64,000 nt of DNA from Lachnospiraceae bacterium AC2029 (GTDB lineage Bacteria; Bacillota; Clostridia; Lachnospirales; Lachnospiraceae). The stretch lies in NCBI GenBank assembly GCA_000703065.1, contig JNLK01000001.1, forward strand, positions 3,432,001 through 3,496,000, written 5' to 3'. The notes beneath the pieces were generated by a model. It had not been told where the DNA came from. It did no database searches and was given only the letters and a program-made list of their open reading frames with translations. Position 1 is the stretch's first letter. Every line of letters starts with the position of its first letter. The translations under genes were made by a program, and so were the position numbers. Shown here one piece after another: positions 8,431 through 16,189 of the stretch.

Positions 8431-8549
8431 AAGCGGGTGTATCAAGATAAAAAACAACTCCCCATGCAAAAGGGTGCATGCAAGGCTGTGACAATTCTGT
8501 GACGGATGAAATGATAGAATGAGGACATCATCAACAGGAGGTACACAAT

Positions 8550-9026
8550 ATGAATCGTTTTGCAAAGTTTATGCGTGACTATAGTGTGGCCAGATTCCTG
8601 ATCCCCCTGGGAGTTGTCCTGATCGCGTTCGGTGCGGTTATGTTCGGCATAATCGCAAAGCAGATTGGGTATAAGAAGGTGGATTCCACCATAAGCCGGA
8701 TTGAACTCTACGAAGAGGAGCATACAGAAGACGACACCCATTACGATACAACCTATACAACCTATGTGAAATACACGGTTGACGGGAAGGAATATGAGGC
8801 AGAACTCGGACAGTACGAGGGAGTAAAGGTAGGAGATAAGAAGACGATCATTTACAATCCGAAGAATCCGACGGAGATCTCTGAGAAGGTCAACATCATC
8901 GTTCCGATCGCGATCATAGCAGCAGGAGCTGTATCTTTCATCGGTGCGATCATCAGTATCATGAGAACCAGAAAGAAGAATAAAGCATTGAGGAAGCAAG
9001 AGGAGGAATGGACGTATGGAAGGTAG
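8550..9026 (+). CDS. DUF3592-type membrane protein
   Basis: A protein of 158 aa with a helix at about residues 15-37, an extracytoplasmic beta domain with repeated TTYTTYVKYTVDGKEYEAEL and a YNPKNP turn, then a second helix (residues about 110-132) and a short basic tail. This is the usual DUF3592 arrangement. Start follows ACAGGAGGTACACA. It overlaps the next start by 11 bp, so the two are translationally coupled. Function unknown. Confidence 0.75.
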   Translation: MNRFAKFMRDYSVARFLIPLGVVLIAFGAVMFGIIAKQIGYKKVDSTISRIELYEEEHTEDDTHYDTTYTTYVKYTVDGKEYEAELGQYEGVKVGDKKTIIYNPKNPTEISEKVNIIVPIAIIAAGAVSFIGAIISIMRTRKKNKALRKQEEEWTYGR

Positions 9027-9543
9027 AACATATAAGCTGCAGCCGGATAAAAACCTTATGCGGCAGGGATACTATATGGCAGACGAGAACGGAGAGATCG
9101 TTTATGAGGCAAAGGTTTTAAAGAACCCGATCTTCGGTGCGGCACAGGTGGATTTCATCAACCATAAGACCGGTCAGACCACACAGCATAAGATCGGCAA
9201 GGTGGTTACGAGTTCTATGTCCACGGGTATCGGCGGACTTGACTTTACGGATTTCCTGTCCATCAAGTCATCCTATAAGTATGACGGGGAGAAGATATGG
9301 GACTATCTTCATGCACAGGGTGTGCGTCTGAACTCACACATGAGTTCCGAAAAGATCGGAATGACCTATGAACTCAGTGTGAAAGGACAACCGATCGCAA
9401 CGATCGCTTCCTCTACCCCGAAGGGAAAGAGTATGGTCAGATTCAGCCATGTATATGATGTGACAGTAGCGGATGAAAATATCGATATGGCTTTTCTGGT
9501 TGCATTCTCCATTGCAAGAACCGAGCAGGTTTACTACAGCTGA
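9016..9543 (+). CDS. Small beta-rich protein, possibly LURP-one/Tubby-like fold
   Basis: A protein of 175 aa with no signal peptide or helices. It is rich in short beta strands, with repeated phrases such as GYYMADENGEIVYEAK and MTYELSVKGQPIATIASS, and ends in a segment like the C terminus of the LURP-one/scramblase fold. That assignment is tentative. It is coupled by overlap to the DUF3592 protein, so the two probably act together at the membrane. Confidence 0.65.
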   Translation: MEGRTYKLQPDKNLMRQGYYMADENGEIVYEAKVLKNPIFGAAQVDFINHKTGQTTQHKIGKVVTSSMSTGIGGLDFTDFLSIKSSYKYDGEKIWDYLHAQGVRLNSHMSSEKIGMTYELSVKGQPIATIASSTPKGKSMVRFSHVYDVTVADENIDMAFLVAFSIARTEQVYYS

Positions 9544-9772
9544 TGCGGAGTTTGCGAAAAAACACAATCTACTTCATGTGTTGCCGCTTATGTGCAACTG
9601 TGATTTCTTTGGAATTGAGCAGCTTCATGGGACTTTACTCCGTTGCGGAACCTGCGGCAATAGTGATATTTGCGATTACTGTGTTGTTGGCGATAAAAAA
9701 CCGCTTGCAGACAGATATGAAATTAAGACCGATGACAGCGGTTTTCTTGTCAGTGTAGAAAAAGAGAGATAA
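9533..9772 (+). pseudogene. C-terminal fragment resembling an ATC hydrolase-type protein
   Basis: This frame starts inside or next to the end of the preceding gene and reads EFAKKHNLLHVLPLMCNCDF then LLRCGTCGNSDICDYCVVGDK and a short acidic tail. The spacing of the C..D and ICDYC motifs resembles the end of L-2-amino-thiazoline-4-carboxylate hydrolase family proteins. No start codon or ribosome binding site fits, so I read it as a truncated gene. The Cys cluster could also indicate a small metal-binding protein. Confidence 0.45.
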
Positions 9773-9813
9773 AACATTATCTCGGAAGATAAAATGAGAA
9801 GGAGGAACCCCAA

Positions 9814-9996
9814 ATGAATGAAAAGGAACAGATTCTTGAAGCAATGAAGAAGGCAGGAGAGCCGCTCAATGCAGGAAAGATTGCAGAACTGACTGGGCTT
9901 GACCGTAAGGTGGTAGATAAGACGATGACTGCCATGAAGAAGGACGGATCCATCGTTTCTCCGGTTCGCTGCAAATGGGAGCCTGCGGAGAAATAA
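9814..9996 (+). CDS. Small winged-helix-like DNA-binding protein
   Basis: A 60-aa protein that is essentially one helix-turn-helix. It has EQILEAMKKAGEPLNAGKIA, ELTGLDRKVVDKTMTAMKKD, then GSIVSPVRCKW as the wing. GAAGGAGGAACCCC precedes the ATG. Such mini-wHTH proteins often act as standalone regulators. It precedes a strong terminator and has no obvious partner. Confidence 0.7.
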   Translation: MNEKEQILEAMKKAGEPLNAGKIAELTGLDRKVVDKTMTAMKKDGSIVSPVRCKWEPAEK

Positions 9997-10058
9997 TGCG
10001 TTAGAAACTGAATACTGAACCAGAAGGAACTGATCACCGCATCGGTTCCTTTTAATAT

Positions 10059-10080
10059 GCCCGGATAACCGGGCTTTTTT
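10059..10080 (+). terminator. Intrinsic terminator
   Basis: GCCCGG-ATAA-CCGGGC followed directly by TTTTTT. A second weaker hairpin (GGAACTGAT / ATCGGTTCC, about 10028-10050) lies just before it. Confidence 0.85.
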
Positions 10081-10196
10081 AACCCTATAAGCAAGAAGTC
10101 CCCCGCCTCCAAGGCGGTGGGATGAATTGCCAATCAGCGCTTGAAAGTCGAACACGTGTTTGGTATAATGAATGTATGAATAAAGCACTCAAATAC

Positions 10197-10209
10197 AGAT
10201 TATACCCAA
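10197..10209 (+). repeat. Target-site duplication (left copy) of IS30 element 1
   Basis: AGATTATACCCAA, identical to 11899-11911 on the other side of the insertion. At 13 bp it is long for this family. Confidence 0.8.
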
Positions 10210-11898
10210 AGTTGAGTGCTAATTTAAATTCCGCATTGCAATAGTAAATTCAGGTTGAACTGACTTTACCTTTGCACATCTTTTCGAGTATACTAATCAG
10301 GCTGCTGATTACCTGGCCTGTGCAGAAAGAGAGGAAAGATGAATACGCCTAAAGGTAATCAGAAACACCTGACATTGTCTGACCGGATCAACATTGAAAA
10401 GGGATTAAATAATGGAGACTCCTTTGCAACTATAGCAAGAGTGGTGAATAAGGATGCTACTACTATTTCAAAAGAAGTGAGAAAGCATTCTAAAGTCAAG
10501 GAGTATAAAGGCTTTGCCAATACGCCATGTGAAGCCAACAAAGATATACACTCGCCCTGTGGTATAAAACATGTATGTGGAGATATAGAATGTAACCGCA
10601 CTTGTCGACTGTGTAAGAAATACAGATGTAGTGATGTATGTAAGGCCTATCAGCCACAGCAATGCCCGAAGCTAAAGAAAGCCCCTTATGTATGTAATGG
10701 ATGCGGCAAACGTGTGAATTGTATGATGGAAAAGAAGATTTATTCTTCGAAGTATGCAGAGGACTGTTATCGCGAAACATTAAGTTCAAGTCGCGAGGGC
10801 ATCAATCAGACACCTGAAAGCATACAGAAGATGAATGATATTCTTACTCCACTTATTAAAAAAGGGCAATCAATATCACATATATACGCAACGCATGCAG
10901 AGGAACTTGGATGCTCTAAAAGAACAACCTATACGTATATTGATTCCGGTGTGTTTGATGTCAGGAACATTGATCTAAGGCGAAAAGTAAAATATAAGAA
11001 ACGCAAGAAATCAACGAGTACAAGCGCTAAAAGCCGTGCATACCGTATCAACCATAACTATGAAGATTTTCAAAAATATATTGAAAAGAAAACCGATGTA
11101 AGCATCGTAGAAATGGATTGCGTTGAAGGAAATAAAGACGGCCATAAAGTTCTGCTGACTCTGACATTTCGCAAGACTAACCTGATGCTGATATTTCTTT
11201 TGGAGAATCAAACGCAGGAAGAGGTACTGAAAGTATTTAGCTGGCTTGAAGAAAAGCTTGGTACAGATCGGTTTAAAAGTCTTTTTGAAGTTATCCTTAC
11301 TGATGGAGGCAGTGAATTCTCTGACCGTGAAGGAATGGAAACTTCACAAGATGGAAAAAAACAGAGGACAATAGTATTTTACTGTGATCCGTATTCCTTT
11401 TGGCAGAAAGGATGCTGCGAAAAGAACCATGAGTATATCAGATATGTTCGTAAAAAGGGATCAACGTTTGATGACCTGGATCAGAAGAAAATGACTATTC
11501 TGGCCAATCATATTAATAGCACAAAAAGAGACAGCCTGAACGGTCATAGCCCATTCGAACTGTCTCAGTTGCTTCTGGATAATAAGCTGTTATCGGTCAT
11601 GAGATATAAGCTCATTGCTCCGGATGACGTTATACTTACTCCAGAATTATTAAAATAAAAAAGTTAGTGCACAGGCAGGTATTACGCATTTTGAATTGCA
11701 GAAGTAAATTCAGATATGCGGAACTTAGTCTCGCACTCTAAGCCCGGATATCCTTTTAGCATACTCAAAATCCGGAAAAAACCGTTCTGTAGGAACAATT
11801 ATAACAGAAAAATCAAGAAAAACAAATGCGAAAGCAGACGTTAGTATCACACATTTATTGGATCCGCACGTATGCGGAAGTTAATTCCGCATTCAAGT
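10210..11898 (+). mobile_element. IS30-family insertion sequence 1
   Basis: About 1.69 kb flanked by a 13-bp direct repeat. The ends form an imperfect inverted repeat: left AGTTGAGTGCTAATTTAAAT, right (reverse complement) ACTTGAATGCGGAATTAACT, each followed by TTCCGCAT. One transposase gene fills the element. It interrupts tnpB in the sense orientation. Confidence 0.8.
10339..11658 (+). CDS. IS30-family transposase
   Basis: A protein of 439 aa. The N-terminal HTH (LTLSDRINIEKGLNNGDSFA, ATTISKEVRKH) binds the ends. A Cys-rich segment at residues about 66-130 (CGIKHVCGD, CRLCKKYRC, CNGCGKRVNC) probably binds zinc. The DDE integrase core has D in VEMDCVEG, D in ILTDGGSEF, E in GCCEKNHEYIRY. All three are present, so the enzyme looks active. 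GAAAGAGAGGAAAG precedes the ATG. It belongs to the same subgroup as the transposase at 47.4-50.4 kb but is clearly diverged. Confidence 0.9.
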   Translation: MNTPKGNQKHLTLSDRINIEKGLNNGDSFATIARVVNKDATTISKEVRKHSKVKEYKGFANTPCEANKDIHSPCGIKHVCGDIECNRTCRLCKKYRCSDVCKAYQPQQCPKLKKAPYVCNGCGKRVNCMMEKKIYSSKYAEDCYRETLSSSREGINQTPESIQKMNDILTPLIKKGQSISHIYATHAEELGCSKRTTYTYIDSGVFDVRNIDLRRKVKYKKRKKSTSTSAKSRAYRINHNYEDFQKYIEKKTDVSIVEMDCVEGNKDGHKVLLTLTFRKTNLMLIFLLENQTQEEVLKVFSWLEEKLGTDRFKSLFEVILTDGGSEFSDREGMETSQDGKKQRTIVFYCDPYSFWQKGCCEKNHEYIRYVRKKGSTFDDLDQKKMTILANHINSTKRDSLNGHSPFELSQLLLDNKLLSVMRYKLIAPDDVILTPELLK

Positions 11899-11911
11899 AG
11901 ATTATACCCAA
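11899..11911 (+). repeat. Target-site duplication (right copy) of IS30 element 1
   Basis: AGATTATACCCAA, identical to 10197-10209. Removing one copy plus the element restores the tnpB frame exactly. Confidence 0.8.
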
Positions 11912-12979
11912 CAAAAACACAGATGCAGATGTTTGCCAAGACCTTCGGCTGTTGCCGAAAGGTTTGGAATCTTATGCTGTCAGAAAAAGTAGAAGCCTAT
12001 AGGAATACCGGTAAGTTTGTCGTTGTAACTCCTGCCAAGTATAAGACAGATTACCCATTTCTAAAGGAAGTAGACAGCCTGGCATTGGCCAATACTCAGC
12101 TGAATCTGCAGAAGGCATTTCGCAACTGTTTCAGTAAAACACGGAAGAAACGTAATGCTTTCCCAAAGTATAAGTCAGCAAAACGCAGTCGTAAGTCGTA
12201 CACCACGAATAATCAGAAAGGAACTGTTGCTATCCTTGAAAACTCTATACGATTACCGAAGGTTGGTGTTGTAAGTGCGGTGATCCATCGTATGCCGGAT
12301 CCGCATTGGAGACTGAAGTCCGCAACTATATCACAGGATTGTGACGGTAAGTATTTCGCGTCTGTGTTGTTTGAGTATGAATCTACATCGGTGGAACCAG
12401 TACTATGCACTGAAAATGCTATAGGGTTGGATTATTCATCAAAATCTCTATATGTGGATAGTGATGGAAATCATGGCAGCCACCATAAGTATTATCAGGA
12501 AAGTCAAAAGCGTCTTGCAAAAGAACAACGCAGATTATCTCGTAGGATTGGTTCGAGAAAAGGTGAATCCAAATCATCCAATTATCTGAAACAGTTGCAT
12601 AAAATAAACAAAATGCACAAACATATATCCAACCAGCGGAAAGATCAGCTGCACAAACTGTCAACAGGGATAGCCAACCGGTATGACATCGTCTGTGTCG
12701 AATCGTTGAACATGAAGTCTCTGGCTAATAGGAGCTTTGGCAACGGCAGATCTACGTTGGATAATGGTTATGGGATGTTTCTCAGCATGTTGGAATACAA
12801 GCTGTCTGATCGTGGGAAATGTCTGGTGCGAGTAGACAAATGGTTTCCAAGTAGTCAGTTTTGCCATTGTTGTGGGACCATAAATCCGTTGACCAAAAAG
12901 CTTGATGTTCGGAAATGGACATGTCCTGCTTGTGGTGAAACGCATGATCGCGATATCAATGCAGCCAAAAACATCCTAA

Positions 12980-13161
12980 CGGAAGGCCTGCGAATCTATA
13001 AACAACAGTTTGTCGCCTAATGCGATAAATGAACGGTAGGGATGGAATAGCCCGAACTTACGCCTGTGGACATCGTGTAAGACTTCTATAACGAATATCG
13101 TTGACGAAGCTGTGGTGGTTGAAACAGGAAGCTCCGACCTCTATAGGTCGGGGTAGTTCAC
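12980..13161 (+). ncRNA. Probable omega RNA of tnpB element 1
   Basis: In tnpB elements the guide RNA covers the 3' end of tnpB and the right end. Here the segment from the last tnpB codons through the right-end hairpin has several hairpins and ends with GGTCGGGGTAGTTCAC. The guide would begin just outside, near 13162 (TGAAAGAGAGG...). Boundaries are estimated by position only. Confidence 0.5.
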
Positions 13162-13280
13162 TGAAAGAGAGGTAAAGCAACATGATGAAAAAAGGCGCCA
13201 TTTCAGGAGATGGGAGAGCAGGTCGATGTCTGCAACGATTTCTAAAACAACAGACCCTCTTGCGGCACGTTCTCACCATA

Positions 13281-13555
13281 CCGGCAAAAATCAGGGTAGA
13301 TTCGTTTAACAAGGTATATTATAATCATAACAGATACAAGGGGGCGGCCGGTTTATTCGCCCTCCGGATCGCTTACAAGATCCGTGAGCGTGAAAAAACA
13401 AAGGGGTCTGGAAGAATGGCGGACAGCGTAGAATATCAGATATTTATCGGATGCAAGGATTCGCAATTTCAGGAAGAGGTTGTGGCAGAACAGGAACTGA
13501 TCCGTGTGATAACCGATTATTTCGAACGAAAGAGGATGGATTTTTCGTTGATGAC
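13281..13555 (+). repeat. Copy 1 of a 275-bp near-identical repeat
   Basis: Aligns without gaps to 41408-41682 with about five substitutions by eye. It covers an upstream leader (with GGTATATTATAATC and a GGGCG/CGCCC hairpin) and the first ~47 codons of the gene A family described at 41543. Confidence 0.9.
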
Positions 13556-13648
13556 GAGGTGTACCATCTGGCGGATGAACTGAAGCGGATCATCAATACA
13601 GATGTGGTGCTGATCCCGAAAACGGAAATTGAGTATTGCTATATATAA
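13416..13648 (+). pseudogene. Collapsed hybrid of two tandem small genes
   Basis: The first ~47 codons (MADSVEYQIFIGCKDSQF...) equal gene A at 41543. After GATGAC (13555) the sequence jumps to the last ~35 codons of a gene B-like sequence (LADELKRIINTDVVLIPKTE, IEYCY) in another frame. The result is a 55-aa frame ending at 13583, with the B tail unread. A deletion between two paralogous neighbours explains this. The A part is almost identical to the intact copy, while the B tail is more diverged. Confidence 0.75.
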
Positions 13649-13671
13649 AATGAGGGAAAGGAATAGCGAAA

Positions 13672-14949
13672 ATGACGGAACCGATAGACTATAGTTTAAA
13701 TGTGACCCGCAGCGATGCATTGATGTTATATGCAACCTCCCAGGGAGGGTATACGGTGAGGCTTCATCTCAGGTTGGATGAACCGATCCGGCCGGATGCC
13801 ATGCGGAAAGCGCTGGATCTTACGGCGAAAAGATATCCGTACTTTTGCGTTTCGCTGAAGCGGAATGAGCGGGAGGCATATTATGTAAGAAATGATTCCC
13901 CTGTAGCGCTTCTTCACACGGATCAAATGATCACATTGGGATCGGAAGATACAAATGGACAAATCTGGGCGGTTTGCTACAGTGAGGAGCATCTCTATCT
14001 GGATTTCTTTCATGGCCGTGCCGACGGCACCGGGATGTACCGGGTGCTGGCAACCCTTCTTTATTACTATTTTCATGAACTATACGGGCTTACGGACAGC
14101 AGCGGGATCCGGACGCTGGAAACGCCCGTGACAAATGCGGAGACGGTGGATCCGCTGGAGGCATTTCCCCTGATCGATCTTTCCACACTGCAGATTCCGC
14201 CCCTGCCTCGGGCGCTCAACTTGATGGAAAGTCTTGGACTGGAACGGGGAGAGGGGAAAGGCTATATCCGGAAGCTGTCCATACCGGAGGATGTGCTGAT
14301 TCCCTTTATTAAGGGAAATGATGCAAGTCCGGGAATTCTGGCATGTGTCTTGATGGCCAGAGCCATAGAACGGGTTATTCCGGAGCATACACTTCCCATC
14401 ATCAATCATTATGTGATCAACGCACGTCCTATGCTGAATGCCCCGGATACCTTCCATAACTGCCTGGGAAGAGCGCTTCTGGATTTCAGCGATGCGATCC
14501 GGAGGATGCCGCTGGATAAGCAATGTACGGCATATCGTGGGAAAACAATCCTTCAAAGCGATGAGAGCACTGTCAGAAAGCTGCTCACCGTTTCTGCCTC
14601 GAACAGTCAGCGAATCCTCGACCTTCCGGATTTTGACGCGAAGGTTATGGCGGCAAGACGCTCCATGGAAAATGCTTTTTCGGCATTCTCCTATACGGTC
14701 AGTTATGTAGGACGGTGGGCGTATCCGCAGCTGGGGGAGCATATCCGGGAGTTCTGGACGGAGACCCCGGGAGGACCCTTCCCTCTTCTGGAGCTTTCCG
14801 CGATCAACGGAAATGTGTATATCTCCATGATCCAGACCTTTCGTGAGGATGTCTATTATCAGGTATTCTTAAAGGAGCTGGAGGAGAATGGCATAACCGT
14901 TAATGAATACGGGATGACTCCGATTCAGACAGCGGAGGTTAGATTCTAA
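13672..14949 (+). CDS. Condensation-fold / alcohol acetyltransferase-like protein
   Basis: A protein of 425 aa. It has the HxxxDG motif of CoA-dependent acyltransferases and NRPS condensation domains in FFHGRADGTGMYR near residue 110. The overall order fits a standalone acyltransferase of the same fold: an N-terminal YSLNVTRSDALMLYA segment, a central QIPPLPRALN linker, and C-terminal FSYTVSYVGRW. No carrier-protein or adenylation domain is nearby, so assembly-line synthesis is unlikely. ATG follows GGGAAAGGAATAGCGAAA. Possible roles are acylation of an alcohol, lipid or sugar. Confidence 0.7.
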   Translation: MTEPIDYSLNVTRSDALMLYATSQGGYTVRLHLRLDEPIRPDAMRKALDLTAKRYPYFCVSLKRNEREAYYVRNDSPVALLHTDQMITLGSEDTNGQIWAVCYSEEHLYLDFFHGRADGTGMYRVLATLLYYYFHELYGLTDSSGIRTLETPVTNAETVDPLEAFPLIDLSTLQIPPLPRALNLMESLGLERGEGKGYIRKLSIPEDVLIPFIKGNDASPGILACVLMARAIERVIPEHTLPIINHYVINARPMLNAPDTFHNCLGRALLDFSDAIRRMPLDKQCTAYRGKTILQSDESTVRKLLTVSASNSQRILDLPDFDAKVMAARRSMENAFSAFSYTVSYVGRWAYPQLGEHIREFWTETPGGPFPLLELSAINGNVYISMIQTFREDVYYQVFLKELEENGITVNEYGMTPIQTAEVRF

Positions 14950-15110
14950 ACTACGGATATGGGCAGCAGACTGGATAATCCATTCCCGGATTCCTACGAT
15001 GTGGATTTAGCTGAAATCAGGATAGCTGAAAAGCTGGTTATAGGATAGTTGAGACCCCCGGTTTTTACCGGCGGACAGGTACTGAAGACTGATCAAAGGA
15101 AAGCTTGGAA

Positions 15111-15935
15111 ATGAAGAAAAAGATCGGCATGATCAACAGGATCATGGTAATAAGTGTGATGGCATTAACGGTCGGCATTATTTCGGCCGGCTGTGTAAAA
15201 ACAGGTTCATCTTCGGAATCGGCTGCGGGGAATGCGGTAATAGGCATCATCGGAGCTATGGATTCGGAAGTTACTTCGCTTAAGGAGCATACAAGCGATA
15301 AAAAAACAACCGTTATTGCCGGTATGGAATTCATAGAAGGGACGCTCCGGGGCAGATCTGTTGTAATAGTTAAATGCGGCGTGGGCAAAGTGAATGCAGG
15401 CATATGTGCCAATACACTTATCAATAATTTTGGCTGTACCAGGATTATTAATACAGGCGTAGCCGGTTCGCTTAATAACGATATCAATATAGGTGATATA
15501 GTTGTATCGGTTGATGCGGTCCAGCATGATATGGATGCTACTGCTCTTGGTTTTGAGAAGGGCGAGATACCATATACGGATATGCGTGTATTTTCCGCGG
15601 ATGCGGGTCTCAGACAGGCAGCTGTGAGGGCTGCGAAGGAATCCGCGCCGGATATCAATGTTTATGAAGGCAGGATCTGTTCAGGAGATCAGTTTGTTGC
15701 GACCCGTGAACAGAAGGATGAGATAATATCCGGTTTTGGCGGCATGTGCACCGAGATGGAGGGCGCAGCCATGGCGCAGGCCTGCTGTCTGAACGATACC
15801 CCGTTTGTTATCATACGTGCCATTTCGGATAAAGAAGACGGGTCCCAGCACGTTCAGTTTGAGACATTTCAAGCTGATGCTGCCAGAAACTGCGCCAACA
15901 TCGTAGAATATATGGTTGAACATCTTGCGGACTGA
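15111..15935 (+). CDS. Lipoprotein 5'-methylthioadenosine/S-adenosylhomocysteine nucleosidase (copy 1)
   Basis: A protein of 274 aa with a signal sequence ending in a lipobox (ISAGC, Cys about residue 25) and a complete MTAN/Pfs domain: IGIIGAMDSEV at the start, the GVGKVNA loop, TGVAGSLN, ICSGDQFVA, CTEMEGAAMA (ribose-binding Glu) and IRAISDKEDG (catalytic Asp). It cleaves adenine from MTA or SAH, here outside the membrane. ATG 15111 is preferred over TTG 15105 because AAAGGA is better placed. A second lipoprotein MTAN lies at 58788-59600. It stands alone between unrelated genes. Confidence 0.85.
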   Translation: MKKKIGMINRIMVISVMALTVGIISAGCVKTGSSSESAAGNAVIGIIGAMDSEVTSLKEHTSDKKTTVIAGMEFIEGTLRGRSVVIVKCGVGKVNAGICANTLINNFGCTRIINTGVAGSLNNDINIGDIVVSVDAVQHDMDATALGFEKGEIPYTDMRVFSADAGLRQAAVRAAKESAPDINVYEGRICSGDQFVATREQKDEIISGFGGMCTEMEGAAMAQACCLNDTPFVIIRAISDKEDGSQHVQFETFQADAARNCANIVEYMVEHLAD

Positions 15936-15993
15936 TCGTATTCGGGTGTTTCTCTTCGGAATATCAGTCGTAGAATGTCTGCTCTGTCCTTGC

Positions 15994-16137
15994 GATAGCG
16001 AATACAGTCAGGAAGGTGAGACTCAGATCCTAATCAGCGATGGCGCGCTCGTCGCAATTACACTTATGATTGCTGAATCAAGACCGGAAGAAAAGGATAT
16101 AATGGTAGCGCTTGTTATGAATTATCTGACGATTTAG
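15994..16137 (+). pseudogene. Remnant of cysteine synthase C terminus
   Basis: In this frame the sequence reads ILISDGALVAITLMIAESRP then EEKDIMVALVMNYLTI and stops. It resembles the end of CysK-type PLP enzymes (ISSGAAxAAAxxxAxRPENxGKxIVVxLPD..ERYLST), with the SGA and RPE blocks visible but GERYLS lost. No start is present. Its assignment rests on this short match only. Confidence 0.45.
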
Positions 16138-16189
16138 ATATGGAATTAGCAAATCAAATCGTAGTTTACTGAAAAGAGGATGAATGAAA

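Larger units (their letters stand above)
10176..13020 (+). pseudogene. tnpB: tnpB (RNA-guided nuclease family), interrupted by IS30 insertion
   Basis: Codons 1-11 (MNKALKYRLYP) lie at 10176-10209. Joining base 10209 to base 11912 restores one uninterrupted frame, RLYPTKTQMQMFAKTF, of about 380 aa. The catalytic RuvC residues are intact: D in IGLDYSSKSLYVD, E in CVESLNMKSL, D in HDRDINAA. The Cys4 zinc ribbon CHCC...CPAC is also present. The 3' part could still be read from ATG 11872 in the IS end (giving MRKLIPHSSRLYPTK), so a slightly altered TnpB might be made. Confidence 0.8.
10081..13161 (+). mobile_element. IS200/IS605-group tnpB element (no tnpA), split by IS30
   Basis: The left end carries GCAAGAAG and the hairpin CCCCCGCC-TCCAA-GGCGGTGGG (from 10091), the right end the hairpin GCTCCGACC-TCTATA-GGTCGGGG then TAGTTCAC (to 13161). 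These are typical subterminal hairpins of IS1341-like elements. The only gene is tnpB, so the element depends on a TnpA in trans. An IS30-family element sits at 10210-11898 within codon 12 of tnpB. The GCAAGAAG box is shared with the second IS605-type element at 44.09 kb. Exact termini are approximate. Confidence 0.75.

Noticed and set aside
8451-8482. Hairpin CATGCA-AAAGGG-TGCATG after the YoaP-like gene as terminator
   Set aside because: The stem is A/T-mixed and short, with no T run following; could be chance.
7819-8565. Minus-strand frame of 248 residues
   Set aside because: Shadow of the YoaP-like acetyltransferase, with Leu/His-rich composition and no motifs.
10081-10130. CRISPR-like repeat because of GC hairpins at 10.1, 44.1 and 45.9 kb
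   Set aside because: These hairpins occur at element ends, once each, with no spacers; they are IS605-type termini.
13182-13415. Upstream start for the collapsed A/B frame at 13182
   Set aside because: The repeat shared with 41.4 kb shows that this stretch is the non-coding leader; ATG 13416 corresponds to the start of gene A.
14080-14742. Minus-strand frame of 220 residues
   Set aside because: Shadow of the condensation-fold gene; Arg/His/Gln-rich and without ribosome binding site.
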